This document shows, one piece after another, positions 28,028-38,208 of a stretch of DNA of 64,000 nucleotides. Every line of letters begins with the position of its first letter. Position 1 is the first letter of the stretch. A program made the translations under genes and the position numbers. The stretch is from Methanocaldococcus bathoardescens. GTDB lineage: Archaea; AGJL01; Methanococci; Methanococcales; Methanocaldococcaceae. Under the pieces are notes generated by a model. It made no database searches. It was not told the DNA's origin and was given only the letters and a program-made list of their open reading frames with translations. The stretch spans positions 1,543,557 through 1,607,556 of the forward strand of contig NZ_CP009149.1 in assembly GCF_000739065.1 (NCBI RefSeq). The letters are read 5' to 3'.

Positions 28028-28438
28028 TTATCTGTATGACTTTTGTCTCTTTGCTCTTGGCCCTTTTGTAGATCTACTTGGTTTGTGTGGCTCGGTTCTT
28101 CTTGCATCGCTAACTAACAATGTTCTGTCGTAAGCTAAGAACTTATCTCTCAACTCTTTGCTACCTGTAAATTCAACAATAGCTTTACCAATAGCTGTTC
28201 TTGCAGCATCCATCTGCCCCATTACTCCTCCGCCTTTAACTGTAACATCAATATCCATTTGACTGATAACTTCTTCTCCAGCTAATAAAATTGGCTCCAT
28301 TAACTTCATTCTTTTATATTTAGGCTCAATTAACTCAATTGGTATTTTGTTTATTCTTATTCTTCCTTTCCCCTCTCTTGCAACTGCTCTCGCAATAGCT
28401 CTTTTTCTTTTACCAACTGTTATAACAATCTTTCCCAT
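28028..28438 (-). CDS. rps9: 30S ribosomal protein S9 (uS9)
   Basis: 136 residues. [17 protein letters not shown] at the N-terminus and the basic tail [13 protein letters not shown] that reaches the P site tRNA. Ten bases from rpl13. Confidence 0.97.
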   Translation of the reverse strand: MGKIVITVGKRKRAIARAVAREGKGRIRINKIPIELIEPKYKRMKLMEPILLAGEEVISQMDIDVTVKGGGVMGQMDAARTAIGKAIVEFTGSKELRDKFLAYDRTLLVSDARRTEPHKPSRSTKGPRAKRQKSYR

Positions 28439-28447
28439 TTAATCACC

Positions 28448-28861
28448 TCAGAACTTCGCTCCTAAGTGTTTACTTAACTCAGCTAATGTTATGTATTTGG
28501 TGGTGTTTAATTTGTGGCTTATTTTTTCATCAACTGTTAAGTTTTTAGGATTTCCAACATAAACTTTGACTCTCTTAAATGCCTCTCTTCCTTTTGGTTT
28601 TTTGTATGGGAGCATTTTTCTAATTGTTCTTCTTAATATATCATCTGGTCTTCTTGGGAATTTAGGCCCAAATCTTCTTGGGTTAGCAACGTTTTTCTTC
28701 TCTCTTTCCTCTTGGTAGGTTTTTATAATCCAATCCTTGTTACCTGTTATAATAACTTTCTCAGCATTTACAATAACAATCTCTTCTCCTCTCAAAACTC
28801 TTTTTGCTACTTCTGAAGCTAATCTTCCCAATATCGCTCCTTCAGCATCTATTACTGTCAT
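28448..28861 (-). CDS. rpl13: 50S ribosomal protein L13 (uL13)
   Basis: 137 residues. VIDAEGAILGRLASEVAKR and RRPDDILRRTIRKMLPYKKPKGREAF are split across the conserved core (about 1-20 and 70-95). GGTGATAAT precedes the ATG, 15 bases after rpl18e. Confidence 0.97.
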   Translation of the reverse strand: MTVIDAEGAILGRLASEVAKRVLRGEEIVIVNAEKVIITGNKDWIIKTYQEEREKKNVANPRRFGPKFPRRPDDILRRTIRKMLPYKKPKGREAFKRVKVYVGNPKNLTVDEKISHKLNTTKYITLAELSKHLGAKF

Positions 28862-28875
28862 ATTATCACCGTGTT

Positions 28876-29238
28876 TTATGCCATAATTTTAACATTTGAA
28901 CCTTTTGGATTTCTTTTTATTAATTCTTCAATTGTTATTGCTTCTCCTCCAGCTTCTTTAATTAATTTCTTAGCTGTTTCTGAGAATGCAAATGCTGCGA
29001 CAACAACCTTATGCTCTAATTTTCCAGCTCCTAAAACTTTACCAGGAACTAAAACGACATCTCCTTCTTTTGTGTATCTGTTTATCTTACTTAAGTTTAC
29101 CTCAGCTCTTCTTCTTCTTGGTTTTGCTAACCTTCTTGCTATATCCTTCCAAATCTTTGCCTGATTTTTATAACTTTCTTGCTTTAACATCTCAATTAAT
29201 TTAATTAATCTTGGATTTGTAGCTGTTATCTTTCTCAT
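28876..29238 (-). CDS. rpl18e: 50S ribosomal protein L18e (eL18)
   Basis: 120 residues from ATG 29238 ([11 protein letters not shown]), placed by [29 protein letters not shown] is the conserved middle. An archaeal/eukaryotic protein without bacterial orthologue. Confidence 0.96.
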   Translation of the reverse strand: MRKITATNPRLIKLIEMLKQESYKNQAKIWKDIARRLAKPRRRRAEVNLSKINRYTKEGDVVLVPGKVLGAGKLEHKVVVAAFAFSETAKKLIKEAGGEAITIEELIKRNPKGSNVKIMA

Positions 29239-29308
29239 TATCTCACCGTGTTTTCCCAAACCTTTTTGTAATTATTAAGGTTTGAATAAATAATTAGAAT
29301 GAAAGTTT

Positions 29309-29884
29309 TTATTGTTCAATTAATTCAAGCTGTTGTAAGAAACTTTCAGCTTTATTTTTTAGTATTTTGACGGCTTCTTCTAAGATTTCTTCAGCTTCCA
29401 TTTGCCCAAATGTTTCAACTAAAAACTCAACTTCGTCTTCATCAATTTGTTTATAGACAGCATTACATGGTTGCCATTTTGCATGAACCTTTCCAATGCC
29501 AGGAATTGCTTCACATTCAATCTGTATTTTTTGCCCTTTTCCTAATTTAACAATTGGAATGTTTTTGAAAGCAACTTCCCCATTTTCAGATTTTAAATCT
29601 GATGAATAAACTGTACAAGGTCCCTCTTTTTCTAAAGTGAATGTTATAACTTCATTTTCTAATAATGGTTTTCCTTTAATCGGGATTAAACCCAATCTGT
29701 GTGCTAAAATCTCATCATCCATTGATGATGAGTTCTCATATATATAAACGTCCTCTATAGCATAAGTAGGGACTTCAGAAATCATTATTCTTCTAATAGC
29801 ATTAGAAAATGAAATTGGGGCTTTTAAAGAAAAAATAAATTCCTCCCCAATTCTTGTCTTTTTCTTCTCTTTAATTGTAATCAA
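29309..29884 (-). CDS. rpoD: RNA polymerase subunit D (Rpb3 homologue)
   Basis: 191 residues. APISFSNAIRRIMISEVPTYAIEDV is the alpha-like assembly motif (about 23-47). Only three scattered Cys are present and no ferredoxin-like insertion, so this D subunit lacks the Fe-S domain found in some archaeal homologues. It pairs with subunit L to start polymerase assembly. Confidence 0.96.
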   Translation of the reverse strand: MITIKEKKKTRIGEEFIFSLKAPISFSNAIRRIMISEVPTYAIEDVYIYENSSSMDDEILAHRLGLIPIKGKPLLENEVITFTLEKEGPCTVYSSDLKSENGEVAFKNIPIVKLGKGQKIQIECEAIPGIGKVHAKWQPCNAVYKQIDEDEVEFLVETFGQMEAEEILEEAVKILKNKAESFLQQLELIEQ

Positions 29885-29895
29885 AGATTATCACC

Positions 29896-30285
29896 TTACT
29901 TTTTGAACCTCTTCTTAGGTGTTGTTCCATCGTGTGGAACTGGTGTGACATCTTCAATTCTTCCAATTCTTAATCCAGCTCTTGCCAAAGCTCTGATAGC
30001 AGCTTGAGCTCCAGGTCCTGGGTTTTTCTGTCCACTACCTCCTGGAGCTCTAACCTTTATGTGAATGTTTTCAATACCTCTTTCTTTTAACATCTCTGCC
30101 AATTTAAATGCTGCTTGCATTGCTGCGTAAGGTGAACCTTCATCTCTCTGGTTTCTTGTAACCATCCCACCAGAAATTCTCGCAATTGTCTCAGCTCCTG
30201 TAATGTCTGTTGCGTGGATTATTGTGTTGTTGTAGGATGAGTATATATGAACTATTCCCCATTTTTCCTTTTTTTGTTCTGCCAT
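29896..30285 (-). CDS. rps11: 30S ribosomal protein S11 (uS11)
   Basis: 129 residues. [19 protein letters not shown] at the N-terminus, [19 protein letters not shown] in the core and the tail [18 protein letters not shown]. The conserved NPG is where isoaspartate forms in bacterial S11. GGTGAAACAC precedes the ATG. Confidence 0.98.
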   Translation of the reverse strand: MAEQKKEKWGIVHIYSSYNNTIIHATDITGAETIARISGGMVTRNQRDEGSPYAAMQAAFKLAEMLKERGIENIHIKVRAPGGSGQKNPGPGAQAAIRALARAGLRIGRIEDVTPVPHDGTTPKKRFKK

Positions 30286-30312
30286 AGTGTTTCACCTTCA
30301 TTTATTTCTGTT

Positions 30313-30876
30313 TTATTCTGTCTCTTGTGTCTGTGTTTCTTCTGCTACTAATCCAACAATTTTAGCTCTTTCTGGGTGGTTTTCATCATTGAATGGGGAG
30401 TTTTTAGCATAGCTGATTTTATCTTCTTCTTCGACTGTTACCATGTAGCTTGGAGCAGTTACTACTCTACCATTTACTGCTATATGTCCATGAACAATTA
30501 ATTGTCTTGCTTGCCTTGGAGTTCTTGCTAATCCTTTTCTAAATACAAGTGTTTGTAATCTTCTTTCTAAGATATCTTCAACTGTTAATGATAAGACATC
30601 ATCAAGTGTTGGGTTTTCAACTTTTAAAATACCATATTTTTTCAATACGTTAAATAACTGAACAGCCTCTTTAGCCCCCTGCTCTGTTCTGTCACTAATT
30701 AATCTTCTTGCCTGTCTTCTGTATTTTCTTAAAATTGTCTCTGCTTTCCAAACTTCTCTTTTTCTTCTTAAACCATACTTTCTACATAATTCTTTTTCTC
30801 TTTCAATTCTCTCTTTAATCCATGGATGGTTTGGTGTTTCGTATGTCTTTTTAAATCTTCTCCTTGGATCTCCCAT
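30313..30876 (-). CDS. rps4: 30S ribosomal protein S4 (uS4)
   Basis: 187 residues. Archaeal type: [18 protein letters not shown] at the N-terminus, then an S4 RNA-binding domain with [19 protein letters not shown] (about 120-138). No zinc-binding Cys cluster. Glu/Thr-rich tail. Confidence 0.97.
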   Translation of the reverse strand: MGDPRRRFKKTYETPNHPWIKERIEREKELCRKYGLRRKREVWKAETILRKYRRQARRLISDRTEQGAKEAVQLFNVLKKYGILKVENPTLDDVLSLTVEDILERRLQTLVFRKGLARTPRQARQLIVHGHIAVNGRVVTAPSYMVTVEEEDKISYAKNSPFNDENHPERAKIVGLVAEETQTQETE

Positions 30877-30930
30877 ATAATCACCTTTAATAATTTTTTA
30901 AATGTTATGCTAAGTGTTTTAGTTATTAAT

Positions 30931-31395
30931 TTATTTCTTTCTTCTTGAAACTCCAACTGTTTGTCCTCTTCTGAATGTACTCTTTGTTCTCTGTCCTCTA
31001 CATGGCAATCCAAGTTCGTGTCTAATTCCTCTATAACATCTGATTCTCTTCAATCTGTTTATATCTTCTTGTTTTATAATCATTAAGTCACTTTCAATAA
31101 CGTGTTTATCTTCTCCAGTAACGTAATCTTTTCTTCTGTTAAACATCCATGATGGGATTCCAAATTTAGCAGGGTCTGCTAATATTTCTTCAATTTTCTT
31201 AACTTCTTCATCTGTTAAGTAACCGGCTAATTTGTTAGGGTCTAATTTGGCTACTCTTATAACAGCCCTTGCCATTGCCTCTCCAACACCGTAGATGTCT
31301 TGGAGAGCCATTATTAACTTCTTGTTCCCATCTAAATCTGTCCTTGAAACTCTAATTAAATACTTAAATTCAGAATTTTGCATATTCTCGGTCAA
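30931..31395 (-). CDS. rps13: 30S ribosomal protein S13 (uS13)
   Basis: 154 residues. [19 protein letters not shown] is the helix-two-turns-helix and [20 protein letters not shown] the C-terminal RNA-binding tail. I chose TTG at 31395 because GGAGGTG ends five bases before it; the ATG at 31383 is too far from that site. First protein gene of the operon, after tRNA-Ser. Confidence 0.94.
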   Translation of the reverse strand: MTENMQNSEFKYLIRVSRTDLDGNKKLIMALQDIYGVGEAMARAVIRVAKLDPNKLAGYLTDEEVKKIEEILADPAKFGIPSWMFNRRKDYVTGEDKHVIESDLMIIKQEDINRLKRIRCYRGIRHELGLPCRGQRTKSTFRRGQTVGVSRRKK

Positions 31396-31453
31396 GGTTG
31401 CACCTCCATAATTCGTGTTTTATAATAAATAAAATTAAAAAATAAAAAATAAG

Positions 31454-31542
31454 TGGCGCGGAGGGGGGGATTTGAACCCCCGCGGGGCAAAGCCCCATGG
31501 GATCTCCAGTCCCACGCCTTGGCCGGGCTAGGCTACCTCCGC
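31454..31542 (-). tRNA. tRNA-Ser (anticodon GGA)
   Basis: 89 nt with encoded CCA and discriminator G, as serine tRNAs require. Acceptor stem GCGGAGG/CCTCCGC, anticodon arm TGGGA-CTGGAGA-TCCCA, long variable arm GGGGCTTTGCCCC, T arm GGGGGTTCAAATCCCCC. It precedes rps13 on the same strand and probably shares its promoter. Confidence 0.96.
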
Positions 31543-31610
31543 TCTAAAACGTGTTTCATCTTTTCATATATTTTTATTATACTCAACGTTATGATTAATG
31601 GTAAGTATAG

Positions 31611-31627
31611 TTATATATTATTTTCGG
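31611..31627 (-). promoter_or_regulatory. Archaeal promoter for tRNA-Ser / rps13 operon
   Basis: Minus strand CCGAAAA followed by TAATATATAA. Initiation would fall near 31590, about 45-50 bases before the tRNA. No other BRE/TATA pair is seen before rps13. Confidence 0.65.
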
Positions 31628-31739
31628 TTTTAGTGGGTTTGGATGATTTAGTTATTAATTTGATATTGAGGTATTTATATCTAATCCCTACAAATAATTT
31701 ACAATGGAAGATTTAAAAATTTATGAGGATGGTGTCATT

Positions 31740-32537
31740 ATGTCAGTAAAAGTTTCTGAATACATGACAAAAAAGGTTGTTACTGTTTCAAAGGATAATA
31801 CGGTTAAAGATGTTATTAAATTGTTGAAAGAAACAGGGCATAATTCATTTCCAGTTGTAGAGAATGGAAAATTGATTGGAATTGTCTCGGTTCATGATAT
31901 TGTTGGTAAGGATGATAATGAGAAGGTGGAAAATGTAATGACTAAAAGAGAGGATATGGTTGTTACAACCCCTGATGCTAATATAATGGATGTTGGAAGG
32001 ATTATGTTTAGAACTGGTTTTTCAAAACTGCCAGTGGTTGATGAGGAAAATAATTTGATTGGAATTATATCAAATATGGACGTTATTAGGTCTCAGATAG
32101 AGAAAACTACACCTAAAAAATTAGAAAATATAATTAAAACTTATAAAAACTTGGGATACAATTTGAAAGTTGAGAAGGAAGAAGTTGATGTTAATAAATT
32201 AAAACCAACACAGAACAAAATCCACGCTGATGAGTTAGTAGGTAGAATGTATGAGCTAAAAAAGGGTTTGGCAGAGCCAATAATTGCAATAAAAACAAAA
32301 AGAGGAGATTATTATATATTGGTAGATGGGCATCATAGGGCGGTTGCTGCATATAAGATGGGAGTGCCAAAGTTAGATGCCTATGTTATCTACTTAGATA
32401 CTGATAAAAAGCTTGGTATAGAAAAGACAGCTGAGGTTATGAATTTAAAATCATTGGAAGATGTTAAGATTGTTGATAGTGATGATGAGAATAGTGTTAA
32501 GGTAATAAAATACAACAAAAATGGTGTGTTGGGATAA
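31740..32537 (+). CDS. CBS-pair protein with ParB/sulfiredoxin-like domain
   Basis: 265 residues from ATG 31740 (GGTG five bases upstream). Two CBS domains (about 1-120: VSEYMTKKVVTVS and VMTKREDMVVTTPDANIMD), which bind adenosine ligands, then a ParB/Srx-like domain with the signature LVDGHHRAVAAYKMG (about 198-212). DGHHR is the nucleotide/catalytic motif in ParB and in free-serine kinases of archaea; the latter activity is a real alternative. It is followed after 2 bases by the KEOPS subunit gene. Confidence 0.85.
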   Translation: MSVKVSEYMTKKVVTVSKDNTVKDVIKLLKETGHNSFPVVENGKLIGIVSVHDIVGKDDNEKVENVMTKREDMVVTTPDANIMDVGRIMFRTGFSKLPVVDEENNLIGIISNMDVIRSQIEKTTPKKLENIIKTYKNLGYNLKVEKEEVDVNKLKPTQNKIHADELVGRMYELKKGLAEPIIAIKTKRGDYYILVDGHHRAVAAYKMGVPKLDAYVIYLDTDKKLGIEKTAEVMNLKSLEDVKIVDSDDENSVKVIKYNKNGVLG

Positions 32538-32539
32538 TT

Positions 32540-32977
32540 ATGATAATTAGGGGAATAAAAGGGGCAAAGATAAATAATGATATTTTTAATTTAGGTTTAA
32601 AGTTTCAAATTTTAAATGCTAATTTAATAGCTACAAAGAAACATGTTTTACATGCTATAAATCAGGCAAAAACAAAAAAACCAATAGCAAGGAATTTTTG
32701 GATGGAAATTTTGGTTAGAGCTTCTGGACAGAGGCAGATACATGAGGCAATAAAGATTATTGGAGCAAAGGATGGAAATGTTTGTTTAATTTGCGAAGAT
32801 GAAGAGACATTTAGAAAGGTTCATGAGTTAATTGGTGGAGAAATAGATGATTCTGTCTTAGAAATTAATGAAGAAAAAGAAAAATTGATTAGAGAAGTTT
32901 TTGATATCAAAGGTTTTGGAAATGTTGTTGAAAGAGTTTTAGAAAAGATAGCTTTGATTGAGTTAAAGAAAGAGTAA
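32540..32977 (+). CDS. cgi121: KEOPS complex subunit Cgi121
   Basis: 145 residues. IATKKHVLHAINQAKTKKPIARNFWMEILVRASGQRQIHEAI is represented by the conserved parts HVLHAINQA and EILVRASGQRQI. Cgi121 binds the 3' CCA of tRNA and recruits substrate to KEOPS for N6-threonylcarbamoyl-adenosine at position 37. Translationally coupled to the CBS-ParB gene (2-base gap). Confidence 0.92.
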   Translation: MIIRGIKGAKINNDIFNLGLKFQILNANLIATKKHVLHAINQAKTKKPIARNFWMEILVRASGQRQIHEAIKIIGAKDGNVCLICEDEETFRKVHELIGGEIDDSVLEINEEKEKLIREVFDIKGFGNVVERVLEKIALIELKKE

Positions 32978-32987
32978 AGGTGGAAAT

Positions 32988-34196
32988 ATGAGGGTTATTG
33001 ATGGTGGAGTTGTAGCTCCAAAGGGTTTTAAAGCTAATGGGTATAAAGAGGGCAAATATGGAGTGGCAATAATTATCTCTGAAAAAGAGGCAGTTGGAGC
33101 TGGAACATTCACAACAAACAAAGTTGTAGCTCATCCAGTAATTTTATCAAGAGAATTAATAAAAAATAAAGATAAATTTAGAGCAATAGTTGCAAATAGT
33201 GGAAACGCTAACTGTTTTACAAAAAATGGTATGGAAGATGCTAAAGAGATGCAAAAATTAGTGGCAGAGCTTTTTAATATCAATGAAAATGAGGTTTTAG
33301 TAGCTTCAACTGGAGTTATTGGAAGAAAAATGGATATGAACATTATAAAAGATAGAATAAATAAGGTTTATAATTTAATAAAAGAAGGAAACAGCTCAAT
33401 AAATGCCGCTAAGGCAATAATGACAACTGATACAAAACCAAAAGAAATAGCTGTGGAGTTTGAGGTTAATGGAAAGACAGTTAGAGTTGGAGGGATAGCA
33501 AAAGGGGCAGGGATGATAGCCCCAAATATGTTACATGCCACTATGCTTTGTTTCATAACAACAGATATTGAGATTGATAAAAAGAGCTTAACAAATATCT
33601 TGCAAAAAGTTGTAGATAAAACATTCAACAACATATCCGTTGATGGAGACACTTCAACAAATGATACTGTCTTTATTTTAGCTAATGGATTAAGTGGAGT
33701 TAAGTATGAGGAATGTAGGGAAGAGTTTGAAAATGCTTTATTATATGTTTGCAGAGAACTTGCTAAGATGATTGTTAAGGATGGGGAAGGAGCAACAAAG
33801 TTTATGGAGGTTGTTGTTAAAGGAGCTAAAACTGAGGAGGATGCAGTTAAAGCATCAAAAGCAATTGTTAATTCTTTATTAGTTAAAACTGCTGTGTTTG
33901 GAGGAGACCCAAATTGGGGGAGGATTGTTGCGGCAGTTGGATACAGTGGAGCTGATTTCAATCCAGATATTGTTGATGTTATATTGAGTAATTATGAAGA
34001 TGAGGTTTATTTGGTTAAAGATGGAATTCCATTAGCTGATGAAGGAACTGAAGAGTTAAAAAAAGCAGAAGAGATTATGAAAAGTGATGAAATAAAGATA
34101 GTTGTTGATTTAAAAATGGGAGAGTTTGAAAACGTTTGTTATGGATGTGATTTGAGCTATGAGTATGTTAGAATAAACGCTGAATATACTACTTAA
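32988..34196 (+). CDS. argJ: Glutamate N-acetyltransferase (ornithine acetyltransferase) ArgJ
   Basis: 402 residues. Transfers acetyl from N-acetylornithine to glutamate in the arginine cycle. Self-cleaves before Thr270 in GEGATKF, giving two chains and the catalytic Thr. FTTNKVVAHPVILSRE and NSGNANCFTKNG are family motifs. The M. jannaschii enzyme is, from memory, monofunctional. AAGGTGG precedes the ATG; third gene of a run starting at 31740. Confidence 0.97.
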   Translation: MRVIDGGVVAPKGFKANGYKEGKYGVAIIISEKEAVGAGTFTTNKVVAHPVILSRELIKNKDKFRAIVANSGNANCFTKNGMEDAKEMQKLVAELFNINENEVLVASTGVIGRKMDMNIIKDRINKVYNLIKEGNSSINAAKAIMTTDTKPKEIAVEFEVNGKTVRVGGIAKGAGMIAPNMLHATMLCFITTDIEIDKKSLTNILQKVVDKTFNNISVDGDTSTNDTVFILANGLSGVKYEECREEFENALLYVCRELAKMIVKDGEGATKFMEVVVKGAKTEEDAVKASKAIVNSLLVKTAVFGGDPNWGRIVAAVGYSGADFNPDIVDVILSNYEDEVYLVKDGIPLADEGTEELKKAEEIMKSDEIKIVVDLKMGEFENVCYGCDLSYEYVRINAEYTT

Positions 34197-34227
34197 ATTA
34201 TTTTTTTATTTTTTTTAGGGGATTTTT

Positions 34228-35745
34228 ATGCCATTAGCTGATAAGCCAATAGATTTATCAGAAAATGATTATTTAGGAACTAAAGAAAAGGCAGAGATTA
34301 TAAAGGACTTTATTAAACATCCAGATAATAGGAAATATTTGAGAGAGAATAATATGATAGTTCTTTATGGCAATTGGGGAAGTGGAAAGAGTAGTGTTAT
34401 TAGATATATTCACAATGAGTTAAATAAAGAGAAAAATTTTATCAGCATAATTTTTGATGCATGGCTTTATGAGAAAGATAATAATTTGCCTTATTCGTTG
34501 TTGGAGTTTATTTTAGATGAGTTAAAAAATAGTGATAAGTTTAAGCATAAAATTAAATTGATAACAATGAAAGATGAACTTTTAAAAATAGGTTTTGATG
34601 TTTTTGCTGGAGTTTTAAAAGGATTTTCTGCAAGTTTCCCATTACTTGGATTACAATATAATCCAAAAGATGTGATAGAACACTTTGAAAAAATGAACGA
34701 AATAAAATCTCATTATAAAGAAATTAATGAACTTATAGATGGATTTAAGAAAATCTCAAAGATGCTTGAGGATAAAACGCTTGTTGTATTTATTGATGAA
34801 CTTGATAGATGTGAGCCAGAACATATTTTAGATTTGTTAGCATCAATTAAGCTATTTTTTGCTTATGGTGAGAATATTATTTATTTTGTAGCTGTTGATA
34901 AAGAAGCAGTTTCTAAAGCAATTAAAACAAAATATGGAGATGTCATAAAAGCAGAAGAGTATTTAGAAAAGATTTTTAATATTTCATTTAGCATGCCAAA
35001 ATATTTTGAATTAAAGGAGTTTGTTAAGCAATATGACTTCTTTAATGACGATGAAATTGCTGAAAAGCTTGAAAAATTCTTTAAAGCCATTAATTTCACA
35101 AATCCAAGGCATTTAAAAAAGGTTTTAAATAAATATGAACTTCTTACAAGAATTAAAAATTTGGGATTGGACAAAAATAACTTAATTCCAGAAATAATAA
35201 GAATTGAAAATGGAGAAAGAAAAGGATATTTATTTGATACAGTCTTTGTTTTGTATTTTATAATCCTTTATGAAATTTATCCTGAAAAATATTTGGAAGT
35301 TAAGCGGTATAAATATAGAGTCAAAAATTTAAGAGTTAGTTATGCTGAAAATAATATAATACACAAACAATCTGAATTTATGTATAATATTCTTTTTAGT
35401 GAACTTCAAAATCCAAATATAAAAAATATTATGGTTGAGACTCAGTTTATAGAGTATGTTATTATATTTGAAGATATAATGAAAGTTCTACAAAATATGA
35501 ATAATTCCAATAACAAAGAAGAGTTTAATAAAATTGTAAAAATTATTTCTGTCTTTTTATCATGTGTAGGGGATGATGATATTGATGAAAATAATGCCAA
35601 TTTTGTTAAAAGATTTGCAAAAGCAGGAATCACAGTAGATTTTTGGGAATACATTAAAAACTACTACAAAGATTTAATAGAAAATGATTACAAAAATGAT
35701 TATCCATTTACAAACCTCTTTAAAATGGTAGAAACCTACTTATAA
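34228..35745 (+). CDS. KAP family P-loop NTPase
   Basis: 505 residues. Walker A GNWGSGKSS (about 48-56), Walker B VVFIDELDRCEPEHILDLL (about 185-203), and NPRHLKKVLNKYELL further on, all typical of KAP NTPases. The stretch FDVFAGVLKGFSASFPLLGL (about 117-136) is moderately hydrophobic and may correspond to the membrane insert seen between Walker A and B in the family. Some bacterial KAP proteins act in phage exclusion; no partner gene is visible here. Stop is 58 bases from convergent rps19. Confidence 0.88.
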   Translation: MPLADKPIDLSENDYLGTKEKAEIIKDFIKHPDNRKYLRENNMIVLYGNWGSGKSSVIRYIHNELNKEKNFISIIFDAWLYEKDNNLPYSLLEFILDELKNSDKFKHKIKLITMKDELLKIGFDVFAGVLKGFSASFPLLGLQYNPKDVIEHFEKMNEIKSHYKEINELIDGFKKISKMLEDKTLVVFIDELDRCEPEHILDLLASIKLFFAYGENIIYFVAVDKEAVSKAIKTKYGDVIKAEEYLEKIFNISFSMPKYFELKEFVKQYDFFNDDEIAEKLEKFFKAINFTNPRHLKKVLNKYELLTRIKNLGLDKNNLIPEIIRIENGERKGYLFDTVFVLYFIILYEIYPEKYLEVKRYKYRVKNLRVSYAENNIIHKQSEFMYNILFSELQNPNIKNIMVETQFIEYVIIFEDIMKVLQNMNNSNNKEEFNKIVKIISVFLSCVGDDDIDENNANFVKRFAKAGITVDFWEYIKNYYKDLIENDYKNDYPFTNLFKMVETYL

Positions 35746-35803
35746 AATCTTTTATCTAAATATATAAATATTCTTTATCAATAAAAAAAGAAAGGTAAAG
35801 AAT

Positions 35804-36262
35804 TTACTTGATTGGAACGAACATTGAGCTTCTTGTAGCTCCCATACCAGGAGCTCCGTGCTGAACTGGTTTTCTTGTTAATGAGAACTCTCCTAAGTAA
35901 TGCCCAATCATTTCTGGAGTTACTTTAACTTCAACGAACTCTTTTCCGTTGTAGACACCAAAGGTTAATCCAACCATATCTGGTGTGATAACGAAATCTC
36001 TACAGTGTGTTCTTATAATTCTTGGTTCTTTACCTTTATTTAATAATCTTCTTGCTTTTTTAATTTTCATAGCTAATTTTTTCTGTTGTGGGGTTAAACC
36101 TCTCAATAATGTTCTTCTCTGTCTTGCAGGCAACAACTTTGCAAACTCTCTTAAAGGCATTTGTTGAAGCTCTTCTAATGTATATCCTCTGTATCTAAAC
36201 TCTATCTTTTTTGAAATTACTTGTTTTTTCTTTTTAATTCTTCTTCTCCTTGCAGATGCCAT
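35804..36262 (-). CDS. rps19: 30S ribosomal protein S19 (uS19)
   Basis: 152 residues, with the archaeal N-terminal extension [39 protein letters not shown] and [16 protein letters not shown] form the conserved core. Last gene of the operon: the usual next genes (rpl22, rps3) are absent. Confidence 0.97.
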   Translation of the reverse strand: MASARRRRIKKKKQVISKKIEFRYRGYTLEELQQMPLREFAKLLPARQRRTLLRGLTPQQKKLAMKIKKARRLLNKGKEPRIIRTHCRDFVITPDMVGLTFGVYNGKEFVEVKVTPEMIGHYLGEFSLTRKPVQHGAPGMGATRSSMFVPIK

Positions 36263-36328
36263 ATTTAGTCACCTTAAGTTATTTGTGTTTTGTTTAACTA
36301 AAAATATAAAAATTTAATAGATAAAAGA

Positions 36329-37054
36329 TTATTTCCTGACTCCAGTTCTTCTTGCAGCAATATGTCCAACCTTTCTTCCTGGTGGCATTCTTCTTGAAAC
36401 AGTTGTTGGTTTTCCGGTGTGCTGGTGTCTACCTCCACCGAATGGGTGGTCAACAGCGTTCATTGCAACTCCTCTAACTCTTGGCCACTTAATAGCTTTA
36501 GCTTTCATAGCATGATACTTCTTACCTGCCTTAACGAATGGTTTTTCTTTTCTACCTCCACCAGCAACAACCCCAATTGTAGCTCTACACATTGAGTGTA
36601 AAGCTTTAATGTGTCCAGATGGTAATTTGACATAAGTTCTGTCTCCATCGTGTGTTAATATGTGAGCGTAGCAACCTCCTGCTCTAACTAATTTTCCTCC
36701 ATCTCCTGGGATTGTTTCTATGTTGAAGACAGGAATCCCTTCAGGAATAGCTCCTAATGGCAAGATGTTTCCTGGTTTTATTTCAGCAGCAACACCACAC
36801 TCTATAATATCTCCAACTTTTACACCTTCTGGAACAACTAACAATCCTTCTTCTCCTGTTTCGTATTCAACTTTTGCAACTGGAGCACTTCTTCCTGGGT
36901 CGTGTAATATATCGACAATTTTACCTAAAACTTTTCCTTTCTTCTCTAATTCGTCAAATCTTCTGTATTTTGCCTCTCCCCTTCTTTTGTGTGAAGGGCA
37001 AGTGTAGGTTGGTGTTCCCCTACCTCTTCTTTGAGAGATTAATCTTTTTCCCAT
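36329..37054 (-). CDS. rpl2: 50S ribosomal protein L2 (uL2)
   Basis: 241 residues from ATG 37054, with GGTGGTGAAG ahead; in-frame GTGs at 37066-37060 are part of that site. [16 protein letters not shown] at the N-terminus and [21 protein letters not shown] near 195-215, the region that supports peptidyl transfer. Confidence 0.98.
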   Translation of the reverse strand: MGKRLISQRRGRGTPTYTCPSHKRRGEAKYRRFDELEKKGKVLGKIVDILHDPGRSAPVAKVEYETGEEGLLVVPEGVKVGDIIECGVAAEIKPGNILPLGAIPEGIPVFNIETIPGDGGKLVRAGGCYAHILTHDGDRTYVKLPSGHIKALHSMCRATIGVVAGGGRKEKPFVKAGKKYHAMKAKAIKWPRVRGVAMNAVDHPFGGGRHQHTGKPTTVSRRMPPGRKVGHIAARRTGVRK

Positions 37055-37116
37055 CTTCACCACCACGTATGATAGATTTTTATATATAGTGTTTCAATTA
37101 TTTAAAAATTTATTTA

Positions 37117-37377
37117 TTAGTAGATTCCTAAACTTGCAGCTATTTTACTTGCATCATATCCTTTTTTCAACTTAACGTAAGCTTTCTTTTCCCCTTTTGG
37201 TGTTATTAATGTATTTACTTTCTCAACTTCAACATCAAACAACTCTTTCATAGCTCTCTTTATATCTTCTTTTGTAGCTCTTCTATCAACATAAAATACT
37301 AATTTGTTTTCTTCTTCAATCATTCTAACAGTTTTTTCTGTAACAACTGGCATTTTTATTACATCAAAGGCATCCAT
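37117..37377 (-). CDS. rpl23: 50S ribosomal protein L23 (uL23)
   Basis: 86 residues. [23 protein letters not shown] and [15 protein letters not shown] are characteristic (residues about 5-27 and 56-70). Sits at the exit tunnel and docks SRP. A 62-base gap separates it from rpl2. Confidence 0.97.
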   Translation of the reverse strand: MDAFDVIKMPVVTEKTVRMIEEENKLVFYVDRRATKEDIKRAMKELFDVEVEKVNTLITPKGEKKAYVKLKKGYDASKIAASLGIY

Positions 37378-37405
37378 TTTTATCCCCTTGTTTCTACCTT
37401 TTTAT

Positions 37406-38164
37406 TTATTCAAATCTCTCTTTTAATTTCTCTAATGCACTTTCAGTCCATACAGTTAATCTTCCAGCAACTCCCCCAGGAGCTAAGTGTATAATTCCTA
37501 AATCTTTAGCAGTTATAACATCAACTCCTGGTAAGTTTCTTGAAGCTAATATAGCGTTGCATTTATCTCCAACAACAACTAAGACACTTTTTGGTTTTTT
37601 GTATCTTCTTCCTCTCATCTTACCTTTTCCAGCTCTAATCTTAATTCCATTCTTAGCTCTTATAACATCACTACTGATTCCTAATTTTTCAAATACTGCA
37701 AATACATCTTTTGTTTTTTGCAACTCTTCAAATGAGCTTTCAACAACTATTGGTAAGTTTTCGTTCTCGAAGATATGTCCTCTCTCTTTAACTAATTCAG
37801 GGTTTGCTGTAGCAGCAATAGCACTTTTTATTGCCTTTATTCTTTCTTTTTTATTTACTCTTTCCCATAATATTTTCTCAACTTTTGGTGGGTGTGCTCT
37901 TCTTCCACCAACTGCTTGAGGGACAAAGGCTGCCCATCCTTGTGGTGTTCTTATAACTCTTGCTCTACCATGCCCTTTACCAATACATTTTGCAGAAGTT
38001 CTCTTCCCTGCCATTGGGTCTGAACCTTTTGGCTGCAACCTTGCTGTAAATGCAGATAAGAATGCTCTTTTAATTAAATCTGGTCTGTATTCTTCTTCAA
38101 ATACTGCTGGTAAGTCAATTTCTTTAACTGCCTCTCCATTTAAATTGTAAACAACTGCCTTCAT
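37406..38164 (-). CDS. rpl4: 50S ribosomal protein L4 (uL4)
   Basis: 252 residues, archaeal/eukaryotic L4e type. [25 protein letters not shown] marks the long loop lining the tunnel; [18 protein letters not shown] ends the chain. No leader like that of E. coli S10 is expected to apply here, but see the hairpin upstream of rpl3. Confidence 0.97.
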   Translation of the reverse strand: MKAVVYNLNGEAVKEIDLPAVFEEEYRPDLIKRAFLSAFTARLQPKGSDPMAGKRTSAKCIGKGHGRARVIRTPQGWAAFVPQAVGGRRAHPPKVEKILWERVNKKERIKAIKSAIAATANPELVKERGHIFENENLPIVVESSFEELQKTKDVFAVFEKLGISSDVIRAKNGIKIRAGKGKMRGRRYKKPKSVLVVVGDKCNAILASRNLPGVDVITAKDLGIIHLAPGGVAGRLTVWTESALEKLKERFE

Positions 38165-38208
38165 TATTATCCACCTTCTCTCTCAATTATTTTAAAGTGT
38201 TTTTGTGT

